Below, piece after piece: positions 26,534 through 34,954 of a DNA stretch of 58,332 nucleotides (its first letter is position 1; the number at the start of each line of letters is the position of its first letter). Source of the DNA: JAKFDK01 sp036676195 (GTDB lineage: Bacteria > Bacillota > Sulfobacillia > Symbiobacteriales > ZC4RG38); assembly GCA_036676195.1 (NCBI GenBank), contig JAKFDK010000129.1, forward strand, positions 1 to 58,332. The letters are read 5' to 3'. The notes beneath the pieces were generated by a model. That model was not told where the DNA came from. It was given only the letters and a program-made list of their open reading frames with translations, and made no database searches. The position numbers and the translations under genes were made by a program.

Positions 26534-27744
26534 TGCACGCGCCGGACGTCGTGGTCGTCGGCGGGGGCCTGGCGGGCCTGTCTTCGGCCTATACCCTGGC
26601 CCGCGCCGGCGTCCGGGTGACGCTGGTTGAACGGGATGCCCCCGGCAGTGGTGCTTCGGGGGCCGCCGCCGGGATGCTGGCGGCCCAGCATGAACCGGAG
26701 GCCGACGGTCCCTTCTACCGGCTGTGCGTGCACAGCCGCGACCTCTGGCCGGAGCTGGCCGGGGATCTGCTAGCCGAAACCGGGGTCGACGTGGAACTGG
26801 CCCGGGGCGGCATCGTGTCGCTGGCCGACACGCCGGATGCCGAGGACCACCTGGGGCTGCAGGCCACCTGGCAGGCCGCCGGCGGCCAGGCTGTACGCTG
26901 GTGGACCCCTGCGGCGGTGCAGGCCCACCTGCCCGGGGCCGCTGCCACCCGGGGGGCCCTGTGGGCCGTGGCCGACGGCCAGGTGGAGGCGCCGCGGGCG
27001 GTTCAGGCCCTGCACCTGGCCTGCGTCCGCCGCGGTGTGACCTTTCACGTGGGTACGCAGGTGCTGGGCTTTCAGACGACAGGCCGGCGGGTTGTCGGGG
27101 TGGACACGACCGCCGGGCCGATCAGCGCCGGCACCGTGGTGCTGGCTGCCGGTGTCTGGTCCGGCGCGCTGGCCAGTTGGCTGGGGGTACGGCTGCCCAT
27201 GTTTCCGGTGAAAGGGCAGATGCTTGCCCTGCGCCCGGACGGCCCGGGCACCGGACCCTGGACTGCCCGGTTGACGCCGGTGTACGGTTCCGGCTGCTAC
27301 CTGGTGCCCAAGCGTGACGGCCGTGTGGTGGTGGGTGCCACGGCGGAGCCTGAGGCCGGCTTTGACCGGCGGGTGACCGTGGGGGCCGTTGCCCGGCTGG
27401 GTCAGGCGGCCGCTGCCCTGATCCCGGATCTGGAGCGGGCGCCCCTGGTGGCCACCTGGAGCGGCCTGCGCCCGGGCACCCCGGACCGGCTGCCGCACCT
27501 GGGGCCTTTGCCGGGCTGGGAAGGTGTGGTGGCCGCCACCGGCCACTTCCGCAACGGCGTGCTGCTGACGCCCGTGACCGGTCAGGTGGTGGCCGATCTG
27601 TGCACCGGCCGCACCCCGGCGGTGGACCTGCAGGCCTTCGACCCCGGCCGGTTTGCCTTCGGTACCGCCCACTGTGCAGACCCCGAGGTGGCTCCCTGCC
27701 GCCAGGCTGGGGCGGTGGCCTGCCCCTACCGGGTACAGGACTGA
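26533..27744 (+). CDS. thiO: Glycine oxidase ThiO
   Basis: 403 residues from ATG in a TAATG overlap with thiG (an upstream in-frame extension is inside thiG). FAD-dependent amine oxidase, DAO family: dinucleotide fold VVVVGGGLAGLSSAYTLA, GAAAGMLAAQHE, and the C-terminal GLRPGTPDRLPHLGP and GHFRNGVLLTPVTG. It oxidises glycine to the imine used by ThiG for thiazole. Last gene of the operon. The last 25 residues carry three Cys of unclear role. Confidence 0.95.
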   Translation: MHAPDVVVVGGGLAGLSSAYTLARAGVRVTLVERDAPGSGASGAAAGMLAAQHEPEADGPFYRLCVHSRDLWPELAGDLLAETGVDVELARGGIVSLADTPDAEDHLGLQATWQAAGGQAVRWWTPAAVQAHLPGAAATRGALWAVADGQVEAPRAVQALHLACVRRGVTFHVGTQVLGFQTTGRRVVGVDTTAGPISAGTVVLAAGVWSGALASWLGVRLPMFPVKGQMLALRPDGPGTGPWTARLTPVYGSGCYLVPKRDGRVVVGATAEPEAGFDRRVTVGAVARLGQAAAALIPDLERAPLVATWSGLRPGTPDRLPHLGPLPGWEGVVAATGHFRNGVLLTPVTGQVVADLCTGRTPAVDLQAFDPGRFAFGTAHCADPEVAPCRQAGAVACPYRVQD

Positions 27745-27757
27745 AAAAGACAGAGTA

Positions 27758-27792
27758 CGAGGGTAGCGGCCAAACACCGCTACCCTCGTTCT
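27758..27792 (+). terminator. Terminator of the thiO operon
   Basis: 13-bp perfect stem ACGAGGGTAGCGG with its complement, 6-nt loop, then TCTTC; 13 nt after the thiO stop and close to the converging HMA gene. Confidence 0.85.
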
Positions 27793-27810
27793 TCATGCGC
27801 AGGCGGTTGA

Positions 27811-28122
27811 TCACAGCGCACCCGGACCCTCTACAACGGTTTCCGTCTTGTGCCGGTAGCCCATCCGGTCGAGTACCGTCCGCATGGCGGCCAGGTCCGT
27901 CCGGGCCGGGTCAAAGACGGCGCTGACCGTCTGCTTTTTGAGATCCACGCTGATCTGGCGGGCACCGACCAGTTGCAATTCGGCTTTGACCAAAGCCTTG
28001 CAACCGCCTCAGTGCATATCCAGCCCCGCGAACATAACCATCTTCTCCCCTGGACCGGGTGCCAGAGTCGGGGCCGGTGGCTCTTGTGCCGATTTTCCCC
28101 TGAAGAAACTAAAGACGCCCAT
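27811..28122 (-). CDS. Probable selenoprotein: HMA-domain metal chaperone with UxxC site
   Basis: ATG at 28122 with GAGGTG 6 nt upstream; 103 residues if UGA at 28009-28011 is read through. N-terminal MGVFSFFRGK, a Pro-rich linker, then an HMA fold: FAGLDMH-U-GGCKALVKAEL, ISVDLKKQTVSAVFDP, VLDRMGY. The UGA sits exactly at the first Cys of the CxxC metal site (family norm GMxCxxC), giving U38-G-G-C41. A 13-bp stem-loop with a GGUC loop starts 4 nt after the UGA. Conventional calling would give two pieces or only 27811-27993. It follows a membrane-protein gene by 5 nt. Alternative: a nonsense mutation. Selenium insertion is inferred from UGA position plus hairpin. Confidence 0.8.
27972..28011 (-). 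promoter_or_regulatory. Putative bacterial SECIS element with its UGA
   Basis: Minus strand: UGA (28011-28009), 4 nt, then lower stem GTTGCAA/TTGCAAC (28004-27998 with 27978-27972), a 3-nt GAA bulge, upper stem GGCTTT/AAAGCC (27997-27992 with 27987-27982) and a 4-nt GGTC loop (27991-27988). Loop bases lie 18-21 nt after the UGA, very close to the spacing of E. coli fdhF, and the GGU loop is the SelB-contact feature. It is also coding sequence. Confidence 0.8.
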
Positions 28123-28127
28123 TCCGT

Positions 28128-28768
28128 TCACCTCACTGCCGGTTCCACGACCCGGGCCGAACTCACCAGTGCCTGCCAGAGCCGGGCCAGGAAGGGAATC
28201 CAGGCGACCAAAACCAGGGCGTAACCGGTGGCCAGCACCGGCCCGTACTGATGCTCGGGTACGGCTAGACCGGCAACCCAGAAGAGAGCGGCGCCCACGT
28301 TGTTGGCGATCAGGGCCACCCAGGAAACCACCAGAGTGCCGCGGCGTAGAAGCGTGCCATGAGCCGGGTTTCACCCTCTGCCCGGGAGCCCGTTTCCCAC
28401 ACAATTTTCAGGAGGTGGAGGTCGACCACCAGGGCGACCGCAATCCCCGCCCCCACCACATGCATCTGATTTCCCACCATGCCTAGCATGACCAATACGA
28501 TCGCGGTATTCAGGACTGCCCAGAGGCGCCATTGCGTTGCACGGCCAGGTTCAGGAACACCCGCCCGGGCAGCCAGAAACCTGGGCAAGGTGCCGAAGAT
28601 TACCTGTGTAATGCCTCCGAGAACAATGGTGTGCACACGAATCCAAAGCAAACCAGGAATCGGGTTCACCACGCCAAAGTTGGACAGGACCATCTCCACG
28701 GTAGCCAGCGCGCCCAGTGTCAGGTAGAGGGTCGCCATGGCATAAAACGGATTCAGCCCGATCAGCAA
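28128..28768 (-). pseudogene. Polytopic heme-copper-oxidase-like membrane protein, split by a frameshift
   Basis: TTG start at 28768 behind GGAGAGGAGG. The first frame gives 152 residues (28310-28768), ending ALWWFPGWP*. The next frame continues from about 28340 with LVVSWVALIANNVGAALFW to 28128. One missing C at about 28338 would join them into a protein of about 213 residues with six hydrophobic spans. His residues in RVHTIVLGG, NQMHVVG and VDLHLLK, with TLPRFLA, recall cytochrome oxidase subunit I/NnrS-like proteins; this is a weak call. It precedes the HMA selenoprotein gene by 5 nt, so a link to copper handling is plausible. Sequencing error cannot be excluded. Confidence 0.6.
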
Positions 28769-28838
28769 GGGTGAGACCTCCTCTCCTTAGCATGCAGGCG
28801 CCCACCGTCCGGCCGCCCCGACGGCGGTGCGGCCTGGC

Positions 28839-29030
28839 CTAGTGTTGTGCGAAGTTGACTGCGCCTTCCGCGGCGTTACACTCGGTGACCAGACCCATGG
28901 CATCGGCCAGGGCGTGACTCGGGACCATGGTCCGGCCGCCGTGCAGTACTGGTGCCGCTGACAGCGTCACCGTCTTGCCGTTGACCGTGGGCGTGGCAGG
29001 CTGACCCGCCGGGCCGGGCGGTCCGAAAAA
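28839..29030 (-). pseudogene. Fragment of a copper-amine-oxidase N-terminal (stalk) domain protein
   Basis: An open stretch with no start, ending TAG at 28839, reads PTVNGKTVTLSAAPVLHGG then RTMVPSHALADAMG. This is the VNGKxVxL...GRTMVP pattern of the stalk domain common on Firmicutes surface proteins. Upstream it reads only FFGPPGPAGQP before the neighbouring gene's terminator. It is a truncated remnant. Confidence 0.6.
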
Positions 29031-29041
29031 TTCGCGGTTCC

Positions 29042-29069
29042 AGGCCGACCGGTATGAACCGGTCGGCCT
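29042..29069. terminator. Terminator after the methyltransferase gene
   Basis: 11-bp perfect stem AGGCCGACCGG/CCGGTCGGCCT with a 6-nt loop, 15 nt from the stop. Confidence 0.75.
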
Positions 29070-29083
29070 CTTTTACTTTCCGA

Positions 29084-29707
29084 CTACTCCCCGCTGGGTA
29101 CCGGTTTACGGGCAACCAGGGCGAACTTGCCGCGGGCGATCTCTGTGCGCCTGGCGATGGCGAAACCGGCGCCTTCCAGCCACCCGGCGACGGCCTCCTG
29201 CCCAGGTCGCAGGGCCACTGGCGGGCCGGTTTCGACCGCAGCGCCCTGGTGGTAGTCGATGACCAGGAGCTGGCCGCCGGGGCGCAAGATGCGATACACT
29301 TCACGCGCCAGAGCCGGCGGGTCCACGGCCTGATGCAGAACACTGCAGACCAGGGCGGCGTCGGCATCTCCATCGGGACCGGGCAGGTGGTTTTCACTGT
29401 TGACGGCCGTGGTGATGCCGGTCACGCCTTCCCGTGCGGCGTATGCCATCAGCATGGTGAGATGCTCCGGGGCGATGTCGTAGGCGGTCACCCGGCCCCC
29501 CGGCAAGACCCGGCGCGCCACCGGCAGACTGAAGAAGCCGATACCAGCCCCCACATCGGCAACATGCTGGCCAGGGGCCAGGTCCAGCAGGTGGAGAGCC
29601 CGGTCCGGGTCCAGTTGCTGCCGCTTTTGTGCCAGCTTCGCCTCATCCAGATCTGCCAGGTTGAAGTGCTTCTTGAACGGTGCCGAGGGACTGTTGCTTT
29701 CAACCAT
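29084..29707 (-). CDS. Class I SAM-dependent methyltransferase
   Basis: 207 residues. Motif I VADVGAGIGFFSLPVA, an acidic residue at the end of beta-2 (VTAYDIAPEH), motif post-I DAALVCSVLHQ and a GGQLLVIDYH strand place it in the Rossmann methyltransferase superfamily. Substrate is not deducible; the MerR/arsenite-type Cys pairs are absent. ATG behind GAGGAGAAATAAC. It lies 55 nt after the VKOR-like gene. Confidence 0.8.
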   Translation of the reverse strand: MVESNSPSAPFKKHFNLADLDEAKLAQKRQQLDPDRALHLLDLAPGQHVADVGAGIGFFSLPVARRVLPGGRVTAYDIAPEHLTMLMAYAAREGVTGITTAVNSENHLPGPDGDADAALVCSVLHQAVDPPALAREVYRILRPGGQLLVIDYHQGAAVETGPPVALRPGQEAVAGWLEGAGFAIARRTEIARGKFALVARKPVPSGE

Positions 29708-29762
29708 GTTATTTCTCCTCGCGTGGTCATGCTCCCGGACCGCCGGTGACCGCCTCCGCGCC

Positions 29763-30212
29763 TTAATCCCCCATGGTATCAGTCTGGTGCTGTAACGTCC
29801 CCCAGATGCTCACCGCCATCAACAGGGTCAGCATCCCCAGGGAAATGAGGCACCACATGCAGTAACGGCGCAGCACAAATGCTTCTACCCAGGTCAGATA
29901 AACTGAAAAGACCCATCCCGCCAAACTGAGTCCGGAACTGGCCAGTGGTACCCAGATTGGCGTTGCCGCCCCGTTATACCTCCAGGCCAGTCCAAGCCCC
30001 AGCAAGACCACGTAGGTACCCAGCCCGAAAACTGCCACCGGAATGCCCATAATTTCTGCGTAAGGGCTGGCGTTGACCACATCACAGCCGGTACCGCCGA
30101 TGCACCACAAGACTCCGCCAAATACCTTGTGCCAGCTCAGATATCCGGAGACAGCCACTCCCGCTGCCGCCAAACCGGCCACGACCGTCCCGTATCCACC
30201 TGCACGCATCAC
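29763..30212 (-). CDS. VKOR-family membrane thiol oxidoreductase
   Basis: 149 residues, four predicted membrane helices. Loop cysteines in WCIGGTGCDVVNASPYAE and the active CxxC (RRYCMWC) are both present, with the conserved Ser/Asn region and GIPVAVFGLG. Bacterial VKOR homologues use quinone to reoxidise a DsbA-like partner. It overlaps the DsbA-like gene by 4 nt, making the functional pair clear. Confidence 0.9.
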   Translation of the reverse strand: MMRAGGYGTVVAGLAAAGVAVSGYLSWHKVFGGVLWCIGGTGCDVVNASPYAEIMGIPVAVFGLGTYVVLLGLGLAWRYNGAATPIWVPLASSGLSLAGWVFSVYLTWVEAFVLRRYCMWCLISLGMLTLLMAVSIWGTLQHQTDTMGD

Positions 30213-30893
30213 GGCTGCTCCAGTGCGGCTGCCACAACCCGGCGCAGATCGGCGTATGGAACTGCTCCCACCAGCTTTGCCGACTTGCCGCCAGCCGTAA
30301 TGATGAATGTGGGGGTACCCTGCACGCCCAACTGCTCACCCTGCGCCAAACTGGCGGCCACGTGCTGGTCGGCTGCACTGTTTTGCATGCACTGCGACCA
30401 TTCCGCCGTATCTAACCCCAGTTCCCCGGCAAATGTGAGCAGCCTGTCCGGCGCGAAAGCGCCGGTCTGAACCCCGCGCCAGTTGGCAAAGAGCTTATCG
30501 TGGTAGGGCCAGAACTGGCCCTGTTCGCTGGCGCAGAAAGCCGCCCTGGCTGCTGCGTGCGATTCTATACCCAGCCTGGGGAACGGCTTGTAGACCAGTT
30601 GGACCTTTCCGGTCGCCACGTAGTCCCTGACCAGCGGTGTCACAGTTTGCAGCGGCCCGAAGGCAGTGGGAGCACTGGAAATCGGAGAAAATCTCGACCT
30701 TGACCGGATTGCCGGCCGTGCCCATTGCCATCCCGTTGACTGCCACGTTTGGGAGTTGGGCAATACCGGGGCCGCCGCCCGTATTTACGTTCACCCAAAT
30801 CATCACCCCCGCCAGAGCCATAGCGGCGACCAGGACGATTCCCAACAACCGTCCAACGGAAGGTGGCTTCGATCGGTTCCAGCGTTGCCCCAT
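30209..30893 (-). pseudogene. DsbA-like thiol oxidoreductase, frameshifted just after its CxxC
   Basis: ATG at 30893. The first frame gives an N-terminal membrane anchor (LLGIVLVAAMALAGVMIWV) and VKVEIFSDFQCSHC. At about 30660 the frame shifts: the continuation FGPLQTVTPLVRDYVATG, KPFPRLG, GTPTFIITAGG (cis-Pro loop) lies in the next frame and ends at 30209. A two-base deletion (or one-base insertion) right after CSHC explains this. Without it, it would be a normal protein of about 227 residues. Partner of the adjacent VKOR-like gene. It is either inactivated or a sequence error. Confidence 0.8.
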
Positions 30894-31100
30894 TTGATAT
30901 GCCCCCAATCTGGAGACTCCACTGCATCGCATTCCAACGGCGTGTTGGCACAGCATGCGCATCCTGATCCAGACTAACGCTCCTGCCGCAAGAACGCTAT
31001 CACCCACCAGGGCTATCTGGGGTCTCCCGTATCTATATCACGCACGCAAACCCCCGTCAGCCTGGCCGGCGGGGAGGTGGCAGATGGCTGCCAAAGTCGG

Positions 31101-31138
31101 CTGAATCGGCCTTTCCCACACGGGAAGGGCCGATTCAG
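31101..31138 (-). terminator. Terminator of the LAP-cluster operon
   Basis: 17-bp nearly perfect stem CTGAATCGGCCTTTCCC with its complement, 4-nt loop, 5 nt past the M28 peptidase stop. It separates the cluster from the dsbA-like gene downstream. Confidence 0.85.
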
Positions 31139-31142
31139 AATG

Positions 31143-32615
31143 CTATTGCTGTACATGGCTGGATACTCCCCAATCCCCCCACCACCACGTCTGCAGCGCC
31201 ACCAGCCGGGCTATAGCCGCCAATCGCTGCACATTCACACCTTCCACCTGATCAACCAAGGTATGAATATGATTAGTACTACCCTCATCCACCACCTGAA
31301 TGACGGGCACGGGGAGCTTGGCAAAGGTCATGCCATCGCTCGGGCCGACATGACCCATTTCCTTCACTTTAACTTTTAGCTGTTGAGCGAAATCAAGGAT
31401 ATGTGCAGCACCCTGGTCCGTGCGGCTCAGTTCGATCGTAAGGATATCAGATCTACCAATGGTATCGAGGTTTATGACTCCCACCAACCGGTCTCCTCTA
31501 AACCCCGGTGCGTTACGGTAAGCACTGGATCCAACCATACCGCTTTCCTCCGCGCCCCAGGCCGCAAACAAGACACTGCACCGGGGCGGGTCAGCCGCAA
31601 GGATGCGGGCCACTGTGAGTAAAGTAGCTACGCCGCTGGCGTTATCATAAGCACCATGAAAAATGGCTCCGTCCACGTCCGTACCCATATGGTCATAATG
31701 AGCTCCAATAATCACCACTCGGTCCTGCTGGGCCGGGTCGCTGCCTTTTAACAGACCAAGAACATTTAGATCCGCCCGCTCAGGGTCCACCGTGACCTGG
31801 GTTTTGATTTTTGCCCGCCAGCCGGTGGCAAAGGGGTGGGGTTTGCGCCTGCGGTCCATCTCGTTAACGATTTCACCCAGGTCAACACGGGTGCCCAAAA
31901 GTTTATCCGCCACCTCCCGGCTGATCTCGACAGCAGGAAGCTTGACCGGGGCCATAACACTATACTTACGCTGTAATTCATCCCCCCGGTACTCCTTTGG
32001 CCGGGCAACATACAGGATGCCAACGCCACCTCGCGCCGCTACGTTGGCATCCTTGACCTGTTGACTGCGGTATTCAGGCTTCACCTCCGCTCCCACCCCA
32101 GGAGCCCCCCGTACCACCAGCGCAATCTTGCCGGTCAGGTCTACACCGGCAAAGTCATCGTAATTCAGTTCGGGAGCAACCATGGCGTAGCCGACAAAGA
32201 CTACCTCAGCCTCGGCCAAACCGGCGCCGGAAACAAGGGTCGCGGCGTAGTCCCGGCGGTACCGTAAGGTTTGATGGCTGATGTGACTTATCTCTAACTC
32301 AGGTAGTGCTGAATGCTCCGTGTAGGTGAAGGTAAACGGCCATGTATAACCGTCAGTGCCAGCCGGAATCAACCCAATGGACTGAAACTCCTGTGCCAGC
32401 CAGTTTGATGCCTTAACCGCAGCCGAGGTACCGGCCCTTCGGCCGGAGAATTCATCACTGGCCAGAGTTGCCACCGCTTGCTGAATGGGTTCGACGCTAA
32501 GCTGTTGCCACTGCTGGTGCTGGGCCATGACCGAACGCACCGAATGGGTCGCGGAAGCACATCCGTCCAAAATCAGAACAACCACCGCGACCAGAGCCAC
32601 TTTTCTCAACCGCAA
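31143..32615 (-). CDS. M28-family aminopeptidase lipoprotein
   Basis: 490 residues. N-terminal lipoprotein signal LVAVVVLILDGC (Cys about 19). A PA-like insert (AEVVFVGYAM to GGVGILYVAR) is followed by the zinc peptidase core with all ligands: GAHYDHMG (His), GAYDNASG (Asp), WGAEESG (Glu-Glu), NLDTIG (Asp), NHIHT (His). It would act outside the membrane on peptides. It is the last gene of the operon that begins at the LAP precursor, so it may trim the exported product or leader, or be unrelated cargo. Confidence 0.92.
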   Translation of the reverse strand: MRLRKVALVAVVVLILDGCASATHSVRSVMAQHQQWQQLSVEPIQQAVATLASDEFSGRRAGTSAAVKASNWLAQEFQSIGLIPAGTDGYTWPFTFTYTEHSALPELEISHISHQTLRYRRDYAATLVSGAGLAEAEVVFVGYAMVAPELNYDDFAGVDLTGKIALVVRGAPGVGAEVKPEYRSQQVKDANVAARGGVGILYVARPKEYRGDELQRKYSVMAPVKLPAVEISREVADKLLGTRVDLGEIVNEMDRRRKPHPFATGWRAKIKTQVTVDPERADLNVLGLLKGSDPAQQDRVVIIGAHYDHMGTDVDGAIFHGAYDNASGVATLLTVARILAADPPRCSVLFAAWGAEESGMVGSSAYRNAPGFRGDRLVGVINLDTIGRSDILTIELSRTDQGAAHILDFAQQLKVKVKEMGHVGPSDGMTFAKLPVPVIQVVDEGSTNHIHTLVDQVEGVNVQRLAAIARLVALQTWWWGDWGVSSHVQQ

Positions 32616-32628
32616 GCGGGTTCACCCC

Positions 32629-32961
32629 TCACCGCTGGTGATGAAACATCCCGCCCATCACGCGTAACAGTGCCACGTCACCCTGCATCTGGATCCGGCT
32701 CTGGCGGAATGCCTCGGCACCACTCAACTCCCCGGTATGCAGGCGGAGCCAATCTTCTGCCGCCACTTGCATGGAGCCATCCAAGGGAGGGACCAGACCA
32801 GTCAGCACCTCTAGCTGGCCCTCCGTAATCACATAGGTCCATGTACCGCCACCGGGACCGGTCAGTACGATTCCAATTCGACCTGTAACACCGGCAACGT
32901 CATTTGCGTCAAAATATTCCACCGATTGCTGTATCAACTCAGTGCATGTCCACTTGGACAC
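32629..32961 (-). CDS. SCP-2 sterol-carrier-type lipid-binding protein
   Basis: 110 residues. The SCP-2 pattern is visible: GRIGIVLTGPGGGTWTYVI, then a strand-rich LEVLTGL stretch, then a helix ending AFRQSRIQMQGDVALLRVM (typical xGxxKxxGD end). No signal peptide. It is placed between the M50 protease (2-nt gap) and the M28 peptidase genes, so it is co-transcribed with the LAP cluster. A lipid-binding partner is unusual there and its role is unknown. Confidence 0.85.
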   Translation of the reverse strand: MSKWTCTELIQQSVEYFDANDVAGVTGRIGIVLTGPGGGTWTYVITEGQLEVLTGLVPPLDGSMQVAAEDWLRLHTGELSGAEAFRQSRIQMQGDVALLRVMGGMFHHQR

Positions 32962-32963
32962 AG

Positions 32964-34223
32964 CTATTCTCCCCCTCGAGCAGATTCACGTGCAATCTGC
33001 CTGACCCTGGCCCTGACCCAACGCGCATAAATGCTCTGCCCCACGCCAGCAATGGTGGGAACCAGCAGGAACAGTGAAAAGATCCAAGGATACTGAGCGG
33101 GATAGGCCCACTGAATCATGATCCACAGGCGCCGGACCAACCAGCCGAAAAGTAAAACCGTAAAACCGCCCGACAGCAGCCCATAGGCCCCAAATACAAA
33201 AGTATCTCGGCCAGGCGGCAGGTCGAGGCGCCCCCGGAGCACGCCCCGTATAAGGTTACTCCAGAAAACCTGGGCTTTGATGCGTAGGTTGGGGATCTCC
33301 AGCAGATCCATTAGCAAATAATACCCATCTAGCCTCAGGAGGGGGTTCAAGTTCCATATCAGTTTGATGGCACTGCTAACCACAACGGTTAAAGCTGCCC
33401 GGTGGAGGTCAGTTTGCGGCACAGAATGAAGCCAAAGGAGCACAGCGCCAGCCCAGAGTACTGCCTCAATAAACGGGCCGGCTAGAGTCACCCATAGCCG
33501 CTGTGTTCGGGGCAACAGCCAAGCATCACTGACGTCGGTGTAAAAATAGGGCTGGAACAAATAGAGGGCAAACCCAATATCCGAAACCTTGCCGCCGTAC
33601 TTCCGGCAGGCTATGGCGTGTGCAAATTCATGCCCGGTGATGACCAGGCATGACGTAAGTATCGACATCACGATTCCGGCCGGAGTAACCAAATACGGGG
33701 ATTCCTGCGCGAGTTGGGGCCAGTGCATGGCGAGAACGAAGCTTACCCAACCGATGGCCAACAAAGCAACGACGACAAAAGCTCGGGTAAACAGAGGTGT
33801 CGCCAACCGCGCCAGGTGTTCCAAAATCGGTCCTGGGTTAGCGAGGGGAAACTTGACAAATGTCGGGCTGGTACGAAAGCCTGCCCAGCCAGTACCGGCC
33901 TTGACAGAGTCCCAGCGAGCCGCATCGGTCGGACTGATCGTATCCTCCAACAGACCCAATTGTCGCAGCCGCTCGACAAATTGCTGCAAAGTTTCCTGAC
34001 TAACAGCCAGCCCCTGCTCCAACAGGACTTGCTCTACCCCGGCGAGGCCTGTCCGCCCGGTAAGGGAGCGTGCAACCGAATACTCCAATGGTCGCAAGCG
34101 GTAGAACCGATGGGACCATGGATCCTTAAGAATAAAAGTGGTAGTGGCGCCTTCCACCTGTTCCACCACCTGCAAATCGTCCCGAAGGCGGGGGAATCGG
34201 GCACCTTTCGTGGACGGCCGCAT
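32964..34223 (-). CDS. M50-family membrane zinc protease of the LAP cluster
   Basis: 419 residues from ATG at 34223, one base after the ABC permease stop. An N-terminal domain of about 130 residues has a winged-helix/PqqD-like look (YRLRPLEYSVARSL, LLEQGLAVSQETLQQF). The membrane part has HEFAHAIACRKYGG (HExxH) and the second motif LNPLLRLDGYYLLMD (LDG). Related proteins occur in many RiPP clusters for leader removal, immunity or export. Several transmembrane helices follow. Confidence 0.88.
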   Translation of the reverse strand: MRPSTKGARFPRLRDDLQVVEQVEGATTTFILKDPWSHRFYRLRPLEYSVARSLTGRTGLAGVEQVLLEQGLAVSQETLQQFVERLRQLGLLEDTISPTDAARWDSVKAGTGWAGFRTSPTFVKFPLANPGPILEHLARLATPLFTRAFVVVALLAIGWVSFVLAMHWPQLAQESPYLVTPAGIVMSILTSCLVITGHEFAHAIACRKYGGKVSDIGFALYLFQPYFYTDVSDAWLLPRTQRLWVTLAGPFIEAVLWAGAVLLWLHSVPQTDLHRAALTVVVSSAIKLIWNLNPLLRLDGYYLLMDLLEIPNLRIKAQVFWSNLIRGVLRGRLDLPPGRDTFVFGAYGLLSGGFTVLLFGWLVRRLWIMIQWAYPAQYPWIFSLFLLVPTIAGVGQSIYARWVRARVRQIARESARGGE

Positions 34224-34224
34224 T

Positions 34225-34953
34225 TTAATCTGCCCAGCGGTAGGTCCGGATGGCTCCCACCAGCCCGATGACAAGCCATCCAAGGAGCCCAAGGCTGCTG
34301 GACAGGTTATCAAACAGGGTTCCGCCCTCCACAAAAGCACTGCGAATGACCGTCACCAGGGGGGTCAGGGGCAATACCTTCAGGATCGGCTGCAGGAAAG
34401 AGGGCAGCATGTAGAGCGGAAAATAGGCACCACTCAGAAACATCATCGGAATAAAGAGTACGTTGGCAACCGCAATGGCCGCTTGTGTGCTGCGCACCAT
34501 GTTCCCCAAGGCAAACGACAAAGCCAAGAACGTGAGCGTCCCTAGTACAATACTCACCAACAGGGGGCCTACGGAGCCGGTCAACTTGGTTTGAAATACC
34601 AAGGTAGCAAAGGCCAAGCCCAGGGCCGTTTGAAGCAGCACTACCAGAATGCGCACCATGCTTTGAGCCAGCACCACGGTCAAGGTGTTGGTAGGCAGCA
34701 ACCGCATGCGCTTGAGCAGCCCCACCTGTCGGTGTTCCGCTTGGTTTACGGTAATGCTGAACAGAGTCGTCGACATGATGGTAACGGCCAGCAAGCCGGG
34801 GACAAAGAATTCCATAAAGCCCTCATTCCGGCCGAAGATGGACCCGAAGACGACAATAAAAAAGATGGGCACCAGGAAGGACATTATCATGGCCTGGATA
34901 TCCCGGGCGTATAGCCGTGCCTCCATGGCTGTAATGCGCCAGAGGTGTGCCAT
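34225..34953 (-). CDS. ABC-2-type transporter permease
   Basis: 242 residues from ATG at 34953 behind AAGGAGG; a longer frame to 35088 lies inside the ATPase gene. Six hydrophobic spans; GLLAVTIMSTTLFSITVN and FLSGAYFPLYMLP are typical of ABC-2 permeases. It forms an exporter with the ATPase encoded just upstream, probably for the azole peptide and/or self-protection. Confidence 0.92.
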   Translation of the reverse strand: MAHLWRITAMEARLYARDIQAMIMSFLVPIFFIVVFGSIFGRNEGFMEFFVPGLLAVTIMSTTLFSITVNQAEHRQVGLLKRMRLLPTNTLTVVLAQSMVRILVVLLQTALGLAFATLVFQTKLTGSVGPLLVSIVLGTLTFLALSFALGNMVRSTQAAIAVANVLFIPMMFLSGAYFPLYMLPSFLQPILKVLPLTPLVTVIRSAFVEGGTLFDNLSSSLGLLGWLVIGLVGAIRTYRWAD

Positions 34954-34954
34954 A

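Noticed and set aside
28009..28404. 131-codon minus-strand frame ending at the UGA taken as a separate gene
   Set aside because: Its upstream half overlaps the membrane-protein gene in another frame; only the last 37 codons, from the ATG with GAGGTG, belong to the HMA selenoprotein.
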